From contig DATFFP010000063.1 of the NCBI GenBank assembly GCA_035249985.1, forward strand, positions 32,450 to 96,449: a stretch of 64,000 nt of DNA, in the 5' to 3' direction. A program made the position numbers and the translations under genes. The DNA is from JAICNG01 sp035249985 (lineage in GTDB: Bacteria > Gemmatimonadota > Gemmatimonadetes > Gemmatimonadales > Gemmatimonadaceae). The notes beneath the pieces were generated by a model. That model was not told the origin of the DNA, ran no database searches, and worked only from the letters and a program-made list of their open reading frames with translations. Numbering within the stretch: position 1 is the first letter of the stretch; each line of letters starts with the position of its first letter. Of the stretch, positions 56,413-64,000 are shown in pieces.

Positions 56413-56565
56413 AGGGCGGACTGCGGACTGCGACCTGCGACCTGCGAACTGCGAGCTGCGAGCTGCGAGCTGCGAGCTAAAGCCTCGGGATGCTACTACC
56501 ACGCCGGTAGCGTCCCGGGGGTGTCAGGTCGCAGGTCGCAGGTCGCAGGTCGCAGGTCGCAGTCG
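56410..56565. repeat. GCGAGCT/GCGACCT-word hairpin between convergent genes
   Basis: About nine heptamers (CTGCGGA, CTGCGAC, CTGCGAG) on the left, a core AAAGCCTCGGGATGCTACTA / CCGGTAGCGTCCCGGGGG, and five AGGTCGC words on the right. The core matches that of the 32.8-kb element (CTCGGGAAGCTAC / GTAGCTTCCCGAGGG) with mismatches, showing common origin followed by drift. Confidence 0.92.
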
Positions 56566-56568
56566 ATC

Positions 56569-57774
56569 CTAACCCTCTCCCGCGACGATCCCCCTAACGA
56601 CCCGCACCGGGATTCCTCCGTTCACCGTTCCCAGCACGGGACGCAACGGCAAACGCGCCGCCTTCTCGAGTCTCGCGTCGGCTGAGTACATCGCGACGGT
56701 CCAGCCGGGACACTTCGCTTGCATCACCTTGCCGAACTGCGCGTAGAGGTTTCGCAGCTCGGCGCGCTCGCTCACTCGCACGCCGTAGGGAGGATTCGTA
56801 CACACCCACCCGGGCTCGGCCGGAGGGTCGATCGCCGAGAGCGCGCGCTTCTCGAAGGTGATGTCGCCGGCGACGCCAGCGCGGGCCGCGTTCGCGCGTG
56901 CGGCCTCGATGGCTCCCCCATCTCGGTCAGACCCTTGAATCGCCGAGGGCGCGCGGGGAAGTGCCATGCGTGCGGCCTCGTCGTGAACGCGACGCCACAG
57001 CGCGCTGTCGAAGTCGGGCCAGTCCATGAACGCAAAGCGACGATTTAGCCCCGGCGGGATACGACGCGCGAGTAGCGCGGCCTCGATCGCGATCGTTCCC
57101 GATCCGCAGAACGGATCGAGCAGCGGTGCGTCGAGACGCCACTCCGCGGCCAGCAGCAGCGCGGCGGCCAATGTCTCGCGAATGGGGGCCTTCGCGGTCG
57201 CCTCACGATAGCCACGACGGTGAAGCAACGCACCCGATGTGTCGACGCTCAGTACGCAGTGGTCGTGCGTCATCCGGACGATCACGAGCTGCCCCATTGC
57301 GTCTTCGTCCTCGCCACCCTTGATGGTGTTGAGCCCATCGACACCCAATCGTTTCGCGATCGCGTCACCCACACGCTCCGCGACTGCGTCGGAATGGTAG
57401 AGTCGCGACTTCTTGCAGGTGACTCGCAGGTGAATCGGTCGGTCGGCGGCGAGGTACCGCTCCCAGGGTTGCCGCTTCGCGTGCCGCACGAGCTCCGGGA
57501 ATCCTCTCGCGCCAAACTCGGCGACCCGCGCGATGACGCGGCTCGCCGTTCGCAGGTGCAGGTTCGCGCGATAGATCGCCTCGCGTCCGCCGGTGAACGA
57601 GACTCCACCCGCGTCGGCGTGAGCATCCTCGATGCCGAGCGCGCGGAGCTCGCGCTCGACGAGCGGCTCCAGTCCCGGTGCTGCGATGGCGAAGACGTCG
57701 AAGCGGTCCGTGGCCGACTCAGTCGGCGAGGTTCGCGTCTCCGTCGAGCGACCGCCAGAGATACCAACAGGCAT
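56569..57774 (-). CDS. THUMP-domain RNA methyltransferase, RlmL-like
   Basis: 401 residues from the ATG at 57774, overlapping the glycosylase gene by 56 bases. FDVFAIAAPGLEPLVERELRALG opens the ferredoxin-like/THUMP module (about 30-190). The Rossmann methyltransferase domain has DPFCGSGTIAIEAALLARRI, GSDRDGGAIEAARANAARAG and TNPPYGVRV, the NPPY motif of N2-guanine methyltransferases. It corresponds to the RlmL (23S rRNA m2G2445) group, without the RlmK half found in E. coli. tRNA is an alternative substrate. Confidence 0.92.
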   Translation of the reverse strand: MPVGISGGRSTETRTSPTESATDRFDVFAIAAPGLEPLVERELRALGIEDAHADAGGVSFTGGREAIYRANLHLRTASRVIARVAEFGARGFPELVRHAKRQPWERYLAADRPIHLRVTCKKSRLYHSDAVAERVGDAIAKRLGVDGLNTIKGGEDEDAMGQLVIVRMTHDHCVLSVDTSGALLHRRGYREATAKAPIRETLAAALLLAAEWRLDAPLLDPFCGSGTIAIEAALLARRIPPGLNRRFAFMDWPDFDSALWRRVHDEAARMALPRAPSAIQGSDRDGGAIEAARANAARAGVAGDITFEKRALSAIDPPAEPGWVCTNPPYGVRVSERAELRNLYAQFGKVMQAKCPGWTVAMYSADARLEKAARLPLRPVLGTVNGGIPVRVVRGIVAGEG

Positions 57775-58354
57775 ACGTGGAATATGGCGACCACCGAGCG
57801 CCAATGGCTTGCACGCGCTTGGGTGTGGGCAGCTTTCGCATGCGATATGCCCGCTGCAGCCCCTTCCGAATGCCGAGGTCGAGCTCGGGTAGCACGTCCG
57901 GCCGCCCGAGCCGGAACATGAGGAACATCTGCGCGCTCCATCGTCCGATGCCCTTCACCGCCGTGAGCGCCGCGATGATCTCGGTGTCGTCGAGCGCCTC
58001 GAGTCGATCGACGGGAAGCAGCCCCTCTTCGACGTGGCGCGCGAGATCGCGCACGTAGCTCAGCTTCTGCCGCGACAGGCCCGCCGCCCGCAACTGGTCC
58101 TCGGGTGTGGCGAGCAGCTCGGCCGCGGTCGGATATCGATCGCCGTAGATCGCGAGCACGCGTCCGAGAATCGTCGAGGCGGCTTTCCCCGAGAGCTGCT
58201 GATACACGATGGCGCGCAGGAGCGCATCGAAGTGCGTCCCCTCGACGCGGCGCGTGAAGCGACAGGGCCCGACCTGTTCGATGACGCGCGCAATGCGCTC
58301 GTCCGTCTTGCGGAGGTGCGCGAGGGCGCGGCGGGTAAGGGCGGAGGTAGTCAG
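57719..58354 (-). CDS. AlkA-like DNA-3-methyladenine glycosylase
   Basis: About 211 residues if translation starts at the CTG at 58354; from the first ATG/GTG/TTG codon (GTG at 58207) only 162 residues would remain and the first helices would be lost. The upstream frame is open and protein-like (RRALAHLRKTDERIARVIEQ, then HFDALLRAIVYQQLSGKAAS), matching the AlkA N-terminal part, so the longer form is preferred. The helix-hairpin-helix is LTAVKGIGRWSAQMFLMFRL, and LPELDLGIRKG carries the catalytic Asp. The proposed CTG lies in the GGTCCTCAG repeat, so the element may have replaced the original start. Confidence 0.82.
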   Translation of the reverse strand: MTTSALTRRALAHLRKTDERIARVIEQVGPCRFTRRVEGTHFDALLRAIVYQQLSGKAASTILGRVLAIYGDRYPTAAELLATPEDQLRAAGLSRQKLSYVRDLARHVEEGLLPVDRLEALDDTEIIAALTAVKGIGRWSAQMFLMFRLGRPDVLPELDLGIRKGLQRAYRMRKLPTPKRVQAIGARWSPYSTYACWYLWRSLDGDANLAD

Positions 58355-58484
58355 GGTCCTCAGGGTCCTCAGGGTCCTCAGGGTCCTCGGGGAGCGTGCA
58401 AGATGCCTCGTGGTGGACGGGCACTCAATGCACGTCCCTGAGGACCCTGAGGACCCTGAGGACCCCGAGGACCCTCCCCGGTAC
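58352..58484. repeat. GGTCCTCAG-word hairpin between divergent genes
   Basis: Four copies of GGTCCTCAG (58354-58390) and, after a 45-base centre, five inverted copies CTGAGGACC (58438-58484). It sits between the glycosylase gene (leftward) and the small membrane peptide (rightward) and reaches into both starts. Confidence 0.92.
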
Positions 58485-58495
58485 GATCCCTGCGC

Positions 58496-58645
58496 ATGGC
58501 ACCCACAACCTCGAACCGGGTCTACGACATGAATCGACTCTTCGCCGCGCTCGGCGCCGGCTGGGGCGCGAAGAAGCTGGGCGGCGGCTGCTTCACCACC
58601 GTCCTGATTTTCCTGCTGCTGTACTGGTTGTTGCGGAGTATCTAA
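58496..58645 (+). CDS. 49-residue single-pass membrane peptide
   Basis: ATG at 58496, TAA at 58643-58645. The sequence begins MAPTTSNRVYDMNRLFAALG, continues with a Gly/Lys segment (AGWGAKKLGGGCF) and ends in a hydrophobic helix TTVLIFLLLYWLLRSI. A start at the internal Met (residue 12) is possible. One Cys lies at the membrane edge. The stop overlaps the UdgX gene stop on the other strand by 4 bases, leaving no spacer. No family is recognised. Confidence 0.6.
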   Translation: MAPTTSNRVYDMNRLFAALGAGWGAKKLGGGCFTTVLIFLLLYWLLRSI

Positions 58646-59424
58646 CCGCCACGCCGGCCGCGGGCCGCCATCGGCAGCTCACGCGGTCCGGCGCTCCCAC
58701 TCGGTGTCTTCGGCGCGCGCCTCTCGGTACGCGTCGTAGTCGCCCGCGGGCCACGTTGCCCAGGTTGCCGGGCCCGCGCCTGAAGGTGTCGAGCGACCTT
58801 GGTGAGATCGGCGATGAGCTCCTGCTCGGCCTGCGCGCGCGCGGCCGGATCGGGCGCGCGCAGTACGGATGAGGGGTGAACCGTCGCGAAGATGGCTTCC
58901 GCCAGCGGCGAGGCGATGGGCTTCCCGCGATCCTTCGTCACGCGAAACTGCTTGCCTAGCAGCGCCTGCGACGCGGTGGCGCCCAGCGTGACGATGACAC
59001 GCGGTCGCACGAGGGCAATTTCCGAATCCAGCCATGGGCGACAGGCACGGATCTCGGCGTCGTTAGGCTTCTTGTGGATGCGCCGGGTGCTTCGCTCGGT
59101 CCGCTCCCACTTGAAGTGCTTCACCGCGTTGGTGACGTAGACCGTCTCGCGGTCGATGCCCGCTTCGTCCAGCGCGCGGTCGAGCAGCTTCCCCGCCGGA
59201 CCGACGAAAGGACGGCCAGCCTTGTCCTCCTGATCGCCGGGCTGCTCGCCGATGAACATGACGTCGGCCTGACGAGGTCCTTCTCCGAACACGGTCTGCG
59301 TGCCCAGCGTCCAGAGCCAGCACGCCTTGCACCCCTTGGAGGCGGTGCGGACCTTCTCGAGCGTTGGGCGCTCCGGAATGTAGGACGCGGCGCTTTCGGC
59401 GTACGGCTTCACTCGTGTGGCCAT
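58642..59424 (-). CDS. UdgX-like uracil-DNA glycosylase
   Basis: 260 residues. Family 4-type [4Fe-4S] glycosylase fold: Cys32 and Cys35 in GCKACW, the GEQPG motif at 59-63, and TVHPSSVLR near residue 190. KHFKWERTERSTRRIHKKP contains the extra RRIH loop typical of UdgX, in which the His (here His117) forms a covalent bond with the abasic site after uracil removal in the mycobacterial enzyme. The C-terminal 50 residues are a basic, Arg/Pro-rich extension absent from typical members. Together with the AlkA-like gene it forms a small base-excision cluster. Confidence 0.9.
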   Translation of the reverse strand: MATRVKPYAESAASYIPERPTLEKVRTASKGCKACWLWTLGTQTVFGEGPRQADVMFIGEQPGDQEDKAGRPFVGPAGKLLDRALDEAGIDRETVYVTNAVKHFKWERTERSTRRIHKKPNDAEIRACRPWLDSEIALVRPRVIVTLGATASQALLGKQFRVTKDRGKPIASPLAEAIFATVHPSSVLRAPDPAARAQAEQELIADLTKVARHLQARARQPGQRGPRATTTRTERRAPKTPSGSAGPRELPMAARGRRGG

Positions 59425-59565
59425 CGGACCTCCTCGCTACCGCTCCGGCGGGCAATCGGCATGCCCGGCGTCCGCGGGGCGGGGCCATTGACGCTGGCGA
59501 CCAGGTGCATCACCGGTCATCGTACACGAGCACTCGGTAGTACCGTTCCCTGCGCCCTTCGAGTC

Positions 59566-60729
59566 ATGCGCCTTACCCATGTCATCCTTGTTCCTCTCGC
59601 GATCGGCTGCGCCTCGAGCCCTCGTGAGGTGGACTCCCCATCGCTTGCAGCCAGGGCGATGGCCGACCAAGGCAGCTTCATCGTCACGCTCGGCCGCGAC
59701 ACCATCGCGGCCGAGCGGTTCAGGTTTGGGCGTGGGCGGATCGATGGTGAGGTCGTGACGCGGCTGCGCGAGACGGTGAGACGCCCCTACGCGATCACGT
59801 TCGACGATGAGGGAAACCCCGCGCGCCTCGAGTTCTCCACGCGCCGGCCCACCGACACACCGGCGAGCCCGCCCCTGCAGACCGTGAGCATCACGCTCAC
59901 CCGCGATACGATCGTGATGGAGACGAAACGGAACGACAGCACGGTGACGCGCCGGATTCCAGTGCCTGGTGGCACCGTGCCACTCCTCGGGCAATCGTAC
60001 GCGTCGTATGCGATCCTCACCCGCCACCTCGCGCGCTCCGGCGCCGACAGCGTACAGATCCCGACGTGGGCCGTGGGCGCTCAGCGCACCGATGCGGTCA
60101 GTGTCGTTCGTGTGAACGCTGACACGATGAGGATCGTCGCCCCCTTCGGGACGATGTACGCGCACGTCGATGCGGCCGGGCGCATTCTCGGAGCCCACGC
60201 GCTTGGCTCGACGTTCAAGGTCGTCGTCACGCGGGGGCCGATGACGGATCTCACACCGATCGCGATGATGGCGGCGATTCCGCAGCTCTCGCCGCGAGAC
60301 ACGCTCCGGACGAGCATCGCCGGCGCGAGCTTCACCATCACGTACTCACGGCCCACGAAGCGCGGGCGCGTGGTCTTTGGCGGGATGGTTCCGTGGGGAG
60401 AGGTCTGGCGGACGGGCGCGAACGAGGCAACGCACTTTCACACCGACAAGGATCTCGTGATCGGCGGGGCCGACGTCCCGGCGGGAAGCTACACGCTCTG
60501 GACGATCCCCACGCCCGAGGAGTGGACGCTCATCATCAACAAGCAGACGGGTCAGTGGGGCACGATCTACGATCCGGAGCAGGACCTCGTTCGTGTCGGC
60601 ATGCACCATGAGCCACTGGCGCCGACGGAAGAGCAATTCACGCTCAGCCTGGAGCCGATGGAGGCGGGCGCGGTGCTTCGTCTCAAGTGGGACGATCGTG
60701 AGGCGTGGGTGCCAATCGAGATCAAATAG
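59566..60729 (+). CDS. DUF2911 lipoprotein
   Basis: 387 residues from the ATG at 59566; the upstream extension overlaps the UdgX gene antisense and is rejected. Lipoprotein signal MRLTHVILVPLAIGC. Residues 30-235 form an unassigned beta-rich N-terminal domain. The C-terminal 150 residues are DUF2911: ITYSRPTKRGRVVFGGMVPW, GEVWRTGANEATHFHTDKDL and PAGSYTLWTIPTPEEWTLII are its signature. The function is unknown; the family is frequent in Bacteroidota and Gemmatimonadota-type genomes. Confidence 0.9.
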   Translation: MRLTHVILVPLAIGCASSPREVDSPSLAARAMADQGSFIVTLGRDTIAAERFRFGRGRIDGEVVTRLRETVRRPYAITFDDEGNPARLEFSTRRPTDTPASPPLQTVSITLTRDTIVMETKRNDSTVTRRIPVPGGTVPLLGQSYASYAILTRHLARSGADSVQIPTWAVGAQRTDAVSVVRVNADTMRIVAPFGTMYAHVDAAGRILGAHALGSTFKVVVTRGPMTDLTPIAMMAAIPQLSPRDTLRTSIAGASFTITYSRPTKRGRVVFGGMVPWGEVWRTGANEATHFHTDKDLVIGGADVPAGSYTLWTIPTPEEWTLIINKQTGQWGTIYDPEQDLVRVGMHHEPLAPTEEQFTLSLEPMEAGAVLRLKWDDREAWVPIEIK

Positions 60730-60822
60730 GAACGAGGAACGAGGGAGTGCGATCCGGCCCTGCTCGCAGGACCTTCAACGCACTTCCTCGTTCCGCGTTC
60801 GTCCCTCCTCGTTCTTTTGCCG
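60728..60822. repeat. GAACGAG-word hairpin between convergent genes
   Basis: AGGAACGAGGAACGAGGG with GGAGTGCG on the left pairs with CGCACTTCCTCGTTCC and TCCCTCCTCGTTC on the right. A GCAGG mini-stem lies in the middle. The stop of DUF2911 (TAG at 60727-60729) overlaps the start of the element. Confidence 0.88.
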
Positions 60823-60824
60823 GC

Positions 60825-61715
60825 TTATGGTACGACGATGACCCTCGCGCTTCCGCTCTTCCCCTCTGACGTCGCCGTGATCGTGACGAACTGAGCGCTC
60901 GCCGCCACACCAGTCACGCGTCCGCTCCCGTTCACGGTTGCAATCGTCGTATCCGAGCTCGCCCAGGTGACCGTGCGGCCGGTGACGACGGCGTTGTTGG
61001 CGGCACGGAGCGTTGCCGTCAATTGCACGTTGTTGCCTACGCGGACCGTCGTGTCTGCGGGAGCCACGGTCACGGTGTTTACCGGGCGAAGGGTGACGGT
61101 TACCCTCGAGGTATCCGCCTCCTCCTCGCGCGTCGCGACGATCGTCGCCGTTCCCACGCGGACTCCCGTGACGACTCCGGCCGAGCTCACGGTCGCGATC
61201 GTCGTGTCGACACTGCTGAAGGTCGCTGTGCGCTGGCGGATCGTGTCGCCGGCAGCGTCGAGCAATGCTGCACGCAGCGTCGTGGTCGCTCCGACGAACA
61301 CGCCGGTGGAGTCGGGTGTCAGAGAGACCGTTGCGACGGGACGCGGGGTCGCCGTGACGACGATGGTATCGCGCGCGCTTCCCGTCGTGCCGGTGTAGCC
61401 GACGATGATCCGCGCCGTTCCCCCGGTGATGGCCGTGACCTTGAAGCTGTCCGGCCTGGCCGTCGTTTCGACTCTCACGATCGACGGGGCGTCGCTTTCG
61501 GCGAACGCGCCGACGGGCGACACGGCTTGATTTCTCGTTTCATTTCGTACCGTGACGGTGAAGCTCGTGACGCTGTCGGGGCGCAAGGTCATCGTCGGCA
61601 CCGACGTGGCGATCGTGAATTGGCTTACGGCCTCCGGCCCCTCCAGATTCTTTTCGTAACACGACGCCAACACCAAGAGCGCGGACGTAACCGAGAGAAA
61701 CGAAGACAGGCGCAT
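60825..61715 (-). CDS. Ig-like (BIG2) repeat lipoprotein
   Basis: 296 residues from the ATG at 61715 with AGGAG six bases upstream. Lipoprotein signal ending LVLASC. Three consecutive beta domains of about 85-90 residues follow; the last two are clear BIG2 domains, each with TVxVxxDTTVRVGxxVQLTA-like and TVTWASSDTTIATVNGSGRV-like strands. Such proteins sit on the cell surface and often act in adhesion. The leader can form two adjacent hairpins (61748-61801). The same final strand pattern (SEGKSGSARVIVVP) occurs in the short protein at 17.0 kb. Confidence 0.85.
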   Translation of the reverse strand: MRLSSFLSVTSALLVLASCYEKNLEGPEAVSQFTIATSVPTMTLRPDSVTSFTVTVRNETRNQAVSPVGAFAESDAPSIVRVETTARPDSFKVTAITGGTARIIVGYTGTTGSARDTIVVTATPRPVATVSLTPDSTGVFVGATTTLRAALLDAAGDTIRQRTATFSSVDTTIATVSSAGVVTGVRVGTATIVATREEEADTSRVTVTLRPVNTVTVAPADTTVRVGNNVQLTATLRAANNAVVTGRTVTWASSDTTIATVNGSGRVTGVAASAQFVTITATSEGKSGSARVIVVP

Positions 61716-61747
61716 CGGCAACTCCTGTGGTTGAGGTCCCAGCCGCA

Positions 61748-61801
61748 GGACCAGCTGCCCGGCTAGGGTCCAGGCTCAGCTATCCCGGCGGACCGGGAGC
61801 C
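61748..61801 (-). promoter_or_regulatory. Two adjacent hairpins in the leader of the Ig-like gene
   Basis: On the minus strand, GGCTC-CCGG-TCCG-CCGG with closing GAGCC (61773-61801) is followed directly by GGACC...GGTCC (61748-61771). They end about 30 bases before the start codon. No known riboswitch consensus was matched. Confidence 0.3.
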
Positions 61802-61883
61802 CTAACTTACCGTTGACACGGTCGCTGACAAGACGGGTCCGGGGCCTCCCTCCCCTGACCCCCCCTTACATCGTCAGGCATCC

Positions 61884-62435
61884 ATGAAACGCCTCGCCCA
61901 GTACTTCCTTCGCGGCCTCGTCGTGATCGCGCCGGTGGCGATAACGGTCTACGTCTGCGTATGGATCTTCCGCAGCATCGACGGGCTCCTGGGGCTGCCC
62001 ATTCCGGGGCTCGGGTTCCTGCTGACCCTGGTGGTGATCACGCTCGTGGGCTTTCTCGCGTCCAACCTGCTCGCGATCAGCTTCGTCTCCCTCCTGGAGC
62101 GGGTGATGACGAAGCTGCCGTTCATCCGGCTCCTCTACACGTCGACGAAGGATCTCCTCGACGCCTTCGTCGGTGAGAAGCGGCGATTCGACACTCCGGT
62201 GATCGTCGCCGTGACGCCGGACGGAGGCGCCAAGGCGCTGGGCTTCGTGACGATGCGGGGGCTCGATCACCTGGGAATCGACAAGCACGTCGCGGTCTAC
62301 TTTCCGCAGTCCTACAACTTCGCCGGCAATCTGCTGCTCGTGCCCAGCGAGCGGGTGACACCGCTGGCCGTCGATAGCGCGGCGGTGATGGCGTTCATAG
62401 TCTCGGGGGGCGTTACGGGCCTGGTGCAGAGGTGA
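61884..62435 (+). CDS. DUF502 membrane protein
   Basis: 183 residues. Two membrane helices (about 10-30 and 45-70) starting LRGLVVIAPVAITVYVCVWI and LLTLVVITLVGFLASNLL, then a soluble beta domain with PFIRLLYTSTKDLLDAFVGE and VAVYFPQSYNFAGNLLLVPS, the latter being the DUF502 signature. The family is widespread, associated with the inner membrane, and without assigned function. The stop codon lies in the repeat element that follows. Confidence 0.92.
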   Translation: MKRLAQYFLRGLVVIAPVAITVYVCVWIFRSIDGLLGLPIPGLGFLLTLVVITLVGFLASNLLAISFVSLLERVMTKLPFIRLLYTSTKDLLDAFVGEKRRFDTPVIVAVTPDGGAKALGFVTMRGLDHLGIDKHVAVYFPQSYNFAGNLLLVPSERVTPLAVDSAAVMAFIVSGGVTGLVQR

Positions 62436-62497
62436 TCGAGGTAACGGTCCTGGCTCTCCTCGATCACCCCGATGACCTCGACACCCTCGATTACCTC
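62431..62497. repeat. TCGAGGTN-word hairpin holding two stop codons
   Basis: GTGATCGAGG (62431-62440) pairs with CCTCGATCAC (62457-62467), and GAGGTAA can pair with TTACCTC at 62491-62497. The stop of DUF502 (TGA 62433-62435) and the stop of the opposing gene (TAA, 62491-62493 on the minus strand) are both inside. Confidence 0.85.
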
Positions 62498-62877
62498 TGC
62501 CGTGTCGTCACATCGTCGGGCGTTCCCACAATGCCGTCCGCCCCAACCGACCGCAGCTCGTACGAGGCCGTCCCAGGCGTGTACTCGATCGCTCTTCCCC
62601 ATCCATCGCGCAGGAATCGCTCGAGCGGAGCGTAGTGGGCTGCCTCGGCCTCCGGCGGGCGAACGTGGTCGAGCGAGGCGGGTACGGTCCCGTCGCGGGC
62701 GATCGAGGCGCGAATCCAGTCATCGATCAGGGCGAGGCGCTCCCGAGTGAGCAGGAGCTCGGTGCCGGTGCCGATGGGGGCGAGCGTGTCGGAGTCATGC
62801 GCCCGCGCGTGATCGGGCTCGTCACGACAGGCGGCGATGACGAGGATCACCGTTAGGCAGGTCGCGATCCCCTTCAC
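62491..62877 (-). CDS. Lipoprotein with GspG-like C-terminal domain
   Basis: 128 residues from a GTG at 62877 that overlaps the upstream stop (GTGA), with GAGAGGAG before it. Lipoprotein signal GIATCLTVILVIAAC. The C-terminal part (ALIDDWIRASIARDGTVPAS, then DGWGRAIEYTPGTASYELRS and VGADGIVGTPDDV) matches the globular calcium-loop end of the GspG major pseudopilin. The prepilin leader and the long helix are missing, so the domain is used here on a lipid-anchored protein. Function unknown. Confidence 0.75.
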   Translation of the reverse strand: MKGIATCLTVILVIAACRDEPDHARAHDSDTLAPIGTGTELLLTRERLALIDDWIRASIARDGTVPASLDHVRPPEAEAAHYAPLERFLRDGWGRAIEYTPGTASYELRSVGADGIVGTPDDVTTRQR

Positions 62878-63896
62878 TCCTCTCCGCGCTGCTTGCGCAG
62901 CCACTCCTCGTCGCTCTCCGGGACGAGCAGGTTGTCGGCGATCTTCGCGATGTCCTCGGCCTCGCGCCACGCCTGCTCGAGGGCGAGCAGCTCGCCCTGG
63001 AGCGCCCGGCGCTCCTGCTCCTCATGAAGGGCCATCTCGAACGCGAGGCGTCGCTCGGGACTCATGCCGAAGGCATCGACGTTGCGCACGTGGCTCTCCT
63101 TCTTCCACACCGGCAGCGGCTGGTTCCTGGTCGCCATTCCCGCCACGAGGGCTTCGGCGCTTCCGGCTTCCTGCACGCGCTCCACGGCGCTCTGTACCTG
63201 GGACCGGTTTCCACCGCGGCGGTTGGCGTGGACGATCAAGGTGGCAGCGTGGCGGCGGGCCTCCTCTCCGGTGAGAACGATCGTGCCGCGCTTGAAGCCG
63301 ATCGCGAGCCGGTGATCGCCGCCGGCGGCGTCGGTCTGCCAGCGCGTGTGCTTGAGGTGCAGGCGACGCACGGCGAGAGGCTGACCATCGTGCCCTGTCA
63401 CATGCCCGACGACGGCGCGCGGATTCCCGTCGATGATGAACCGCGCCGACTGTATCATCATCCATCCGAATCCACCGATGCCGGCGCCTGCCGCGATTCC
63501 CCCGGCGACGACGGCGCCAAGGGCGCCCAGGCCCAGCCCCGCCTGGAGCATCGTGCGACGACGGCGGCGCCCGAACTGATCGCCATATCGCCACGCCGCG
63601 AACTCGGGTCGGAGCGCGGCGCCGATCCTAACGAGCTCGAGGCCCTCGGGCAGCTTGGCGAGGCCGATGTTGTCCGTCGACGCCCGCATTCGCGTCCCTT
63701 CGAACCGGCGCTCGCACAGCTCGATGGCCTCCCAGCGCTCCTCGAGTGGGGAGAGGTTCCATCGTTCGCAGGTGCGGCACACCACCCACAGGCGGCCCTT
63801 CGCCGAATCGAACGCGAGGCGGCGGCCGACGGGAAAGTGCTCGATCGCCTCGTTGGCGCCGAGCGGCGAGTGGCAGAAGAGGCAGGTGCTGTACAT
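62874..63896 (-). CDS. Zinc-ribbon membrane-anchored protein of unknown function
   Basis: 340 residues from the ATG at 63896. The N-terminus has a treble-clef-like pair, CLFCHSPL and VCRTCERWNL (about 5-8 and 39-42). One hydrophobic Gly/Ala-rich segment (LGLGALGAVVAGGIAAGAGI, about 118-137) follows an RRRRR cluster, so the zinc-ribbon part should stay in the cytoplasm. The C-terminal 190 residues include a helical, charged tail (LQGELLALEQAWREAEDIAK). No family recognised. The GspG-like lipoprotein is coupled directly downstream. Confidence 0.75.
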   Translation of the reverse strand: MYSTCLFCHSPLGANEAIEHFPVGRRLAFDSAKGRLWVVCRTCERWNLSPLEERWEAIELCERRFEGTRMRASTDNIGLAKLPEGLELVRIGAALRPEFAAWRYGDQFGRRRRRTMLQAGLGLGALGAVVAGGIAAGAGIGGFGWMMIQSARFIIDGNPRAVVGHVTGHDGQPLAVRRLHLKHTRWQTDAAGGDHRLAIGFKRGTIVLTGEEARRHAATLIVHANRRGGNRSQVQSAVERVQEAGSAEALVAGMATRNQPLPVWKKESHVRNVDAFGMSPERRLAFEMALHEEQERRALQGELLALEQAWREAEDIAKIADNLLVPESDEEWLRKQRGEE

Positions 63897-63897
63897 G

Positions 63898-64000
63898 GGT
63901 GCTCAGGGTCCTCAGGGTCCTCGGGGTCCTCGGGGTCCTCAGGGTCCTCAGGGTCCTCGGGGTGCCACGCCCTGAGCACCTAGCACCCTGAGGACCCTGA
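63898..64000. repeat. GGTCCTCAG-word hairpin at the right edge
   Basis: Seven GGTCCTCAG/GGTCCTCGG copies, a short centre with CACGCCCTGAGCACCTAGCA and inverted CTGAGGACC copies cut by the window end. Same family as the element at 58.4 kb. It lies just upstream of the zinc-ribbon gene. Confidence 0.88.

Noticed and set aside
63898..64000. CRISPR-like array
   Set aside because: The units are contiguous 9-mers without spacers and have an inverted arm; no cas genes are present in the window.

Overview
The window is a GC-rich, gene-dense bacterial chromosome segment. Gene content points to a Gram-negative soil-type bacterium: outer-membrane-type proteins, many lipoproteins, a type IV pilin, Tat-exported redox proteins, Ig-like (BIG2) surface lipoproteins and very large sensor kinases. 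The overall style resembles Gemmatimonadota, but that is inference; no rRNA or tRNA marker is visible. No phage, transposase, integrase or CRISPR array was seen, so this reads as core or near-core chromosome.

Layout. 1-6.2 kb: a membrane protein running off the left edge, a Tat-exported multicopper oxidase with an 18-bp palindrome upstream, an M20 dipeptidase, CrcB, and a DUF255/thioredoxin-domain protein. 6.0-10.5 kb: de novo NAD synthesis (nadB, then nadA-nadC coupled to a metal-transporter-like membrane protein and a small zinc ribbon). 10.8-17 kb: a complete BMP-type ABC importer (binding protein, double ATPase, two permeases) and an MFS transporter. 17-23.4 kb: NDH-2, an ANTAR response regulator, a hybrid PAS kinase and a GT39-like membrane protein. 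23.6-32.8 kb: a chain of five genes joined by 4-bp stop/start overlaps: sucA, a PIG-L-type secreted protein, and an iron-type ABC transporter. 33-37.4 kb: GAF histidine kinase, pilin with a sigma-54 promoter, lipoproteins, and an atypical CX4CH cytochrome-like lipoprotein. 37.5-42.2 kb: three-subunit transhydrogenase pntA/pntAB/pntB, then a Tat-exported DsrE-like protein and a TsdA-type dihaem cytochrome. 42.8-56.4 kb: a signalling island holding an outer membrane protein, a receptor-like Ser/Thr kinase, a 1908-residue soluble poly-HAMP hybrid kinase with three receivers, CheR, CheB, a REC-PAS kinase and a DedA-like protein. 56.6-64 kb: THUMP methyltransferase, AlkA-like glycosylase, a 49-residue membrane peptide, a UdgX-like glycosylase, a DUF2911 lipoprotein, an Ig-like lipoprotein, DUF502, a GspG-like lipoprotein and a zinc-ribbon membrane protein.

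The most striking feature is not a gene. At about 21 places, mostly the boundaries of transcription units, there are elements built from tandem copies of a 7-14-base word on one side and the same word inverted on the other, so that each can fold into a long hairpin. The word differs between loci but falls into about nine families, and members of one family share the same loop or core hairpin. Nine of the ten convergent gene pairs have one. Some stop codons, one protein linker, one low-complexity N-terminus and possibly one start codon are made of this repeat DNA.
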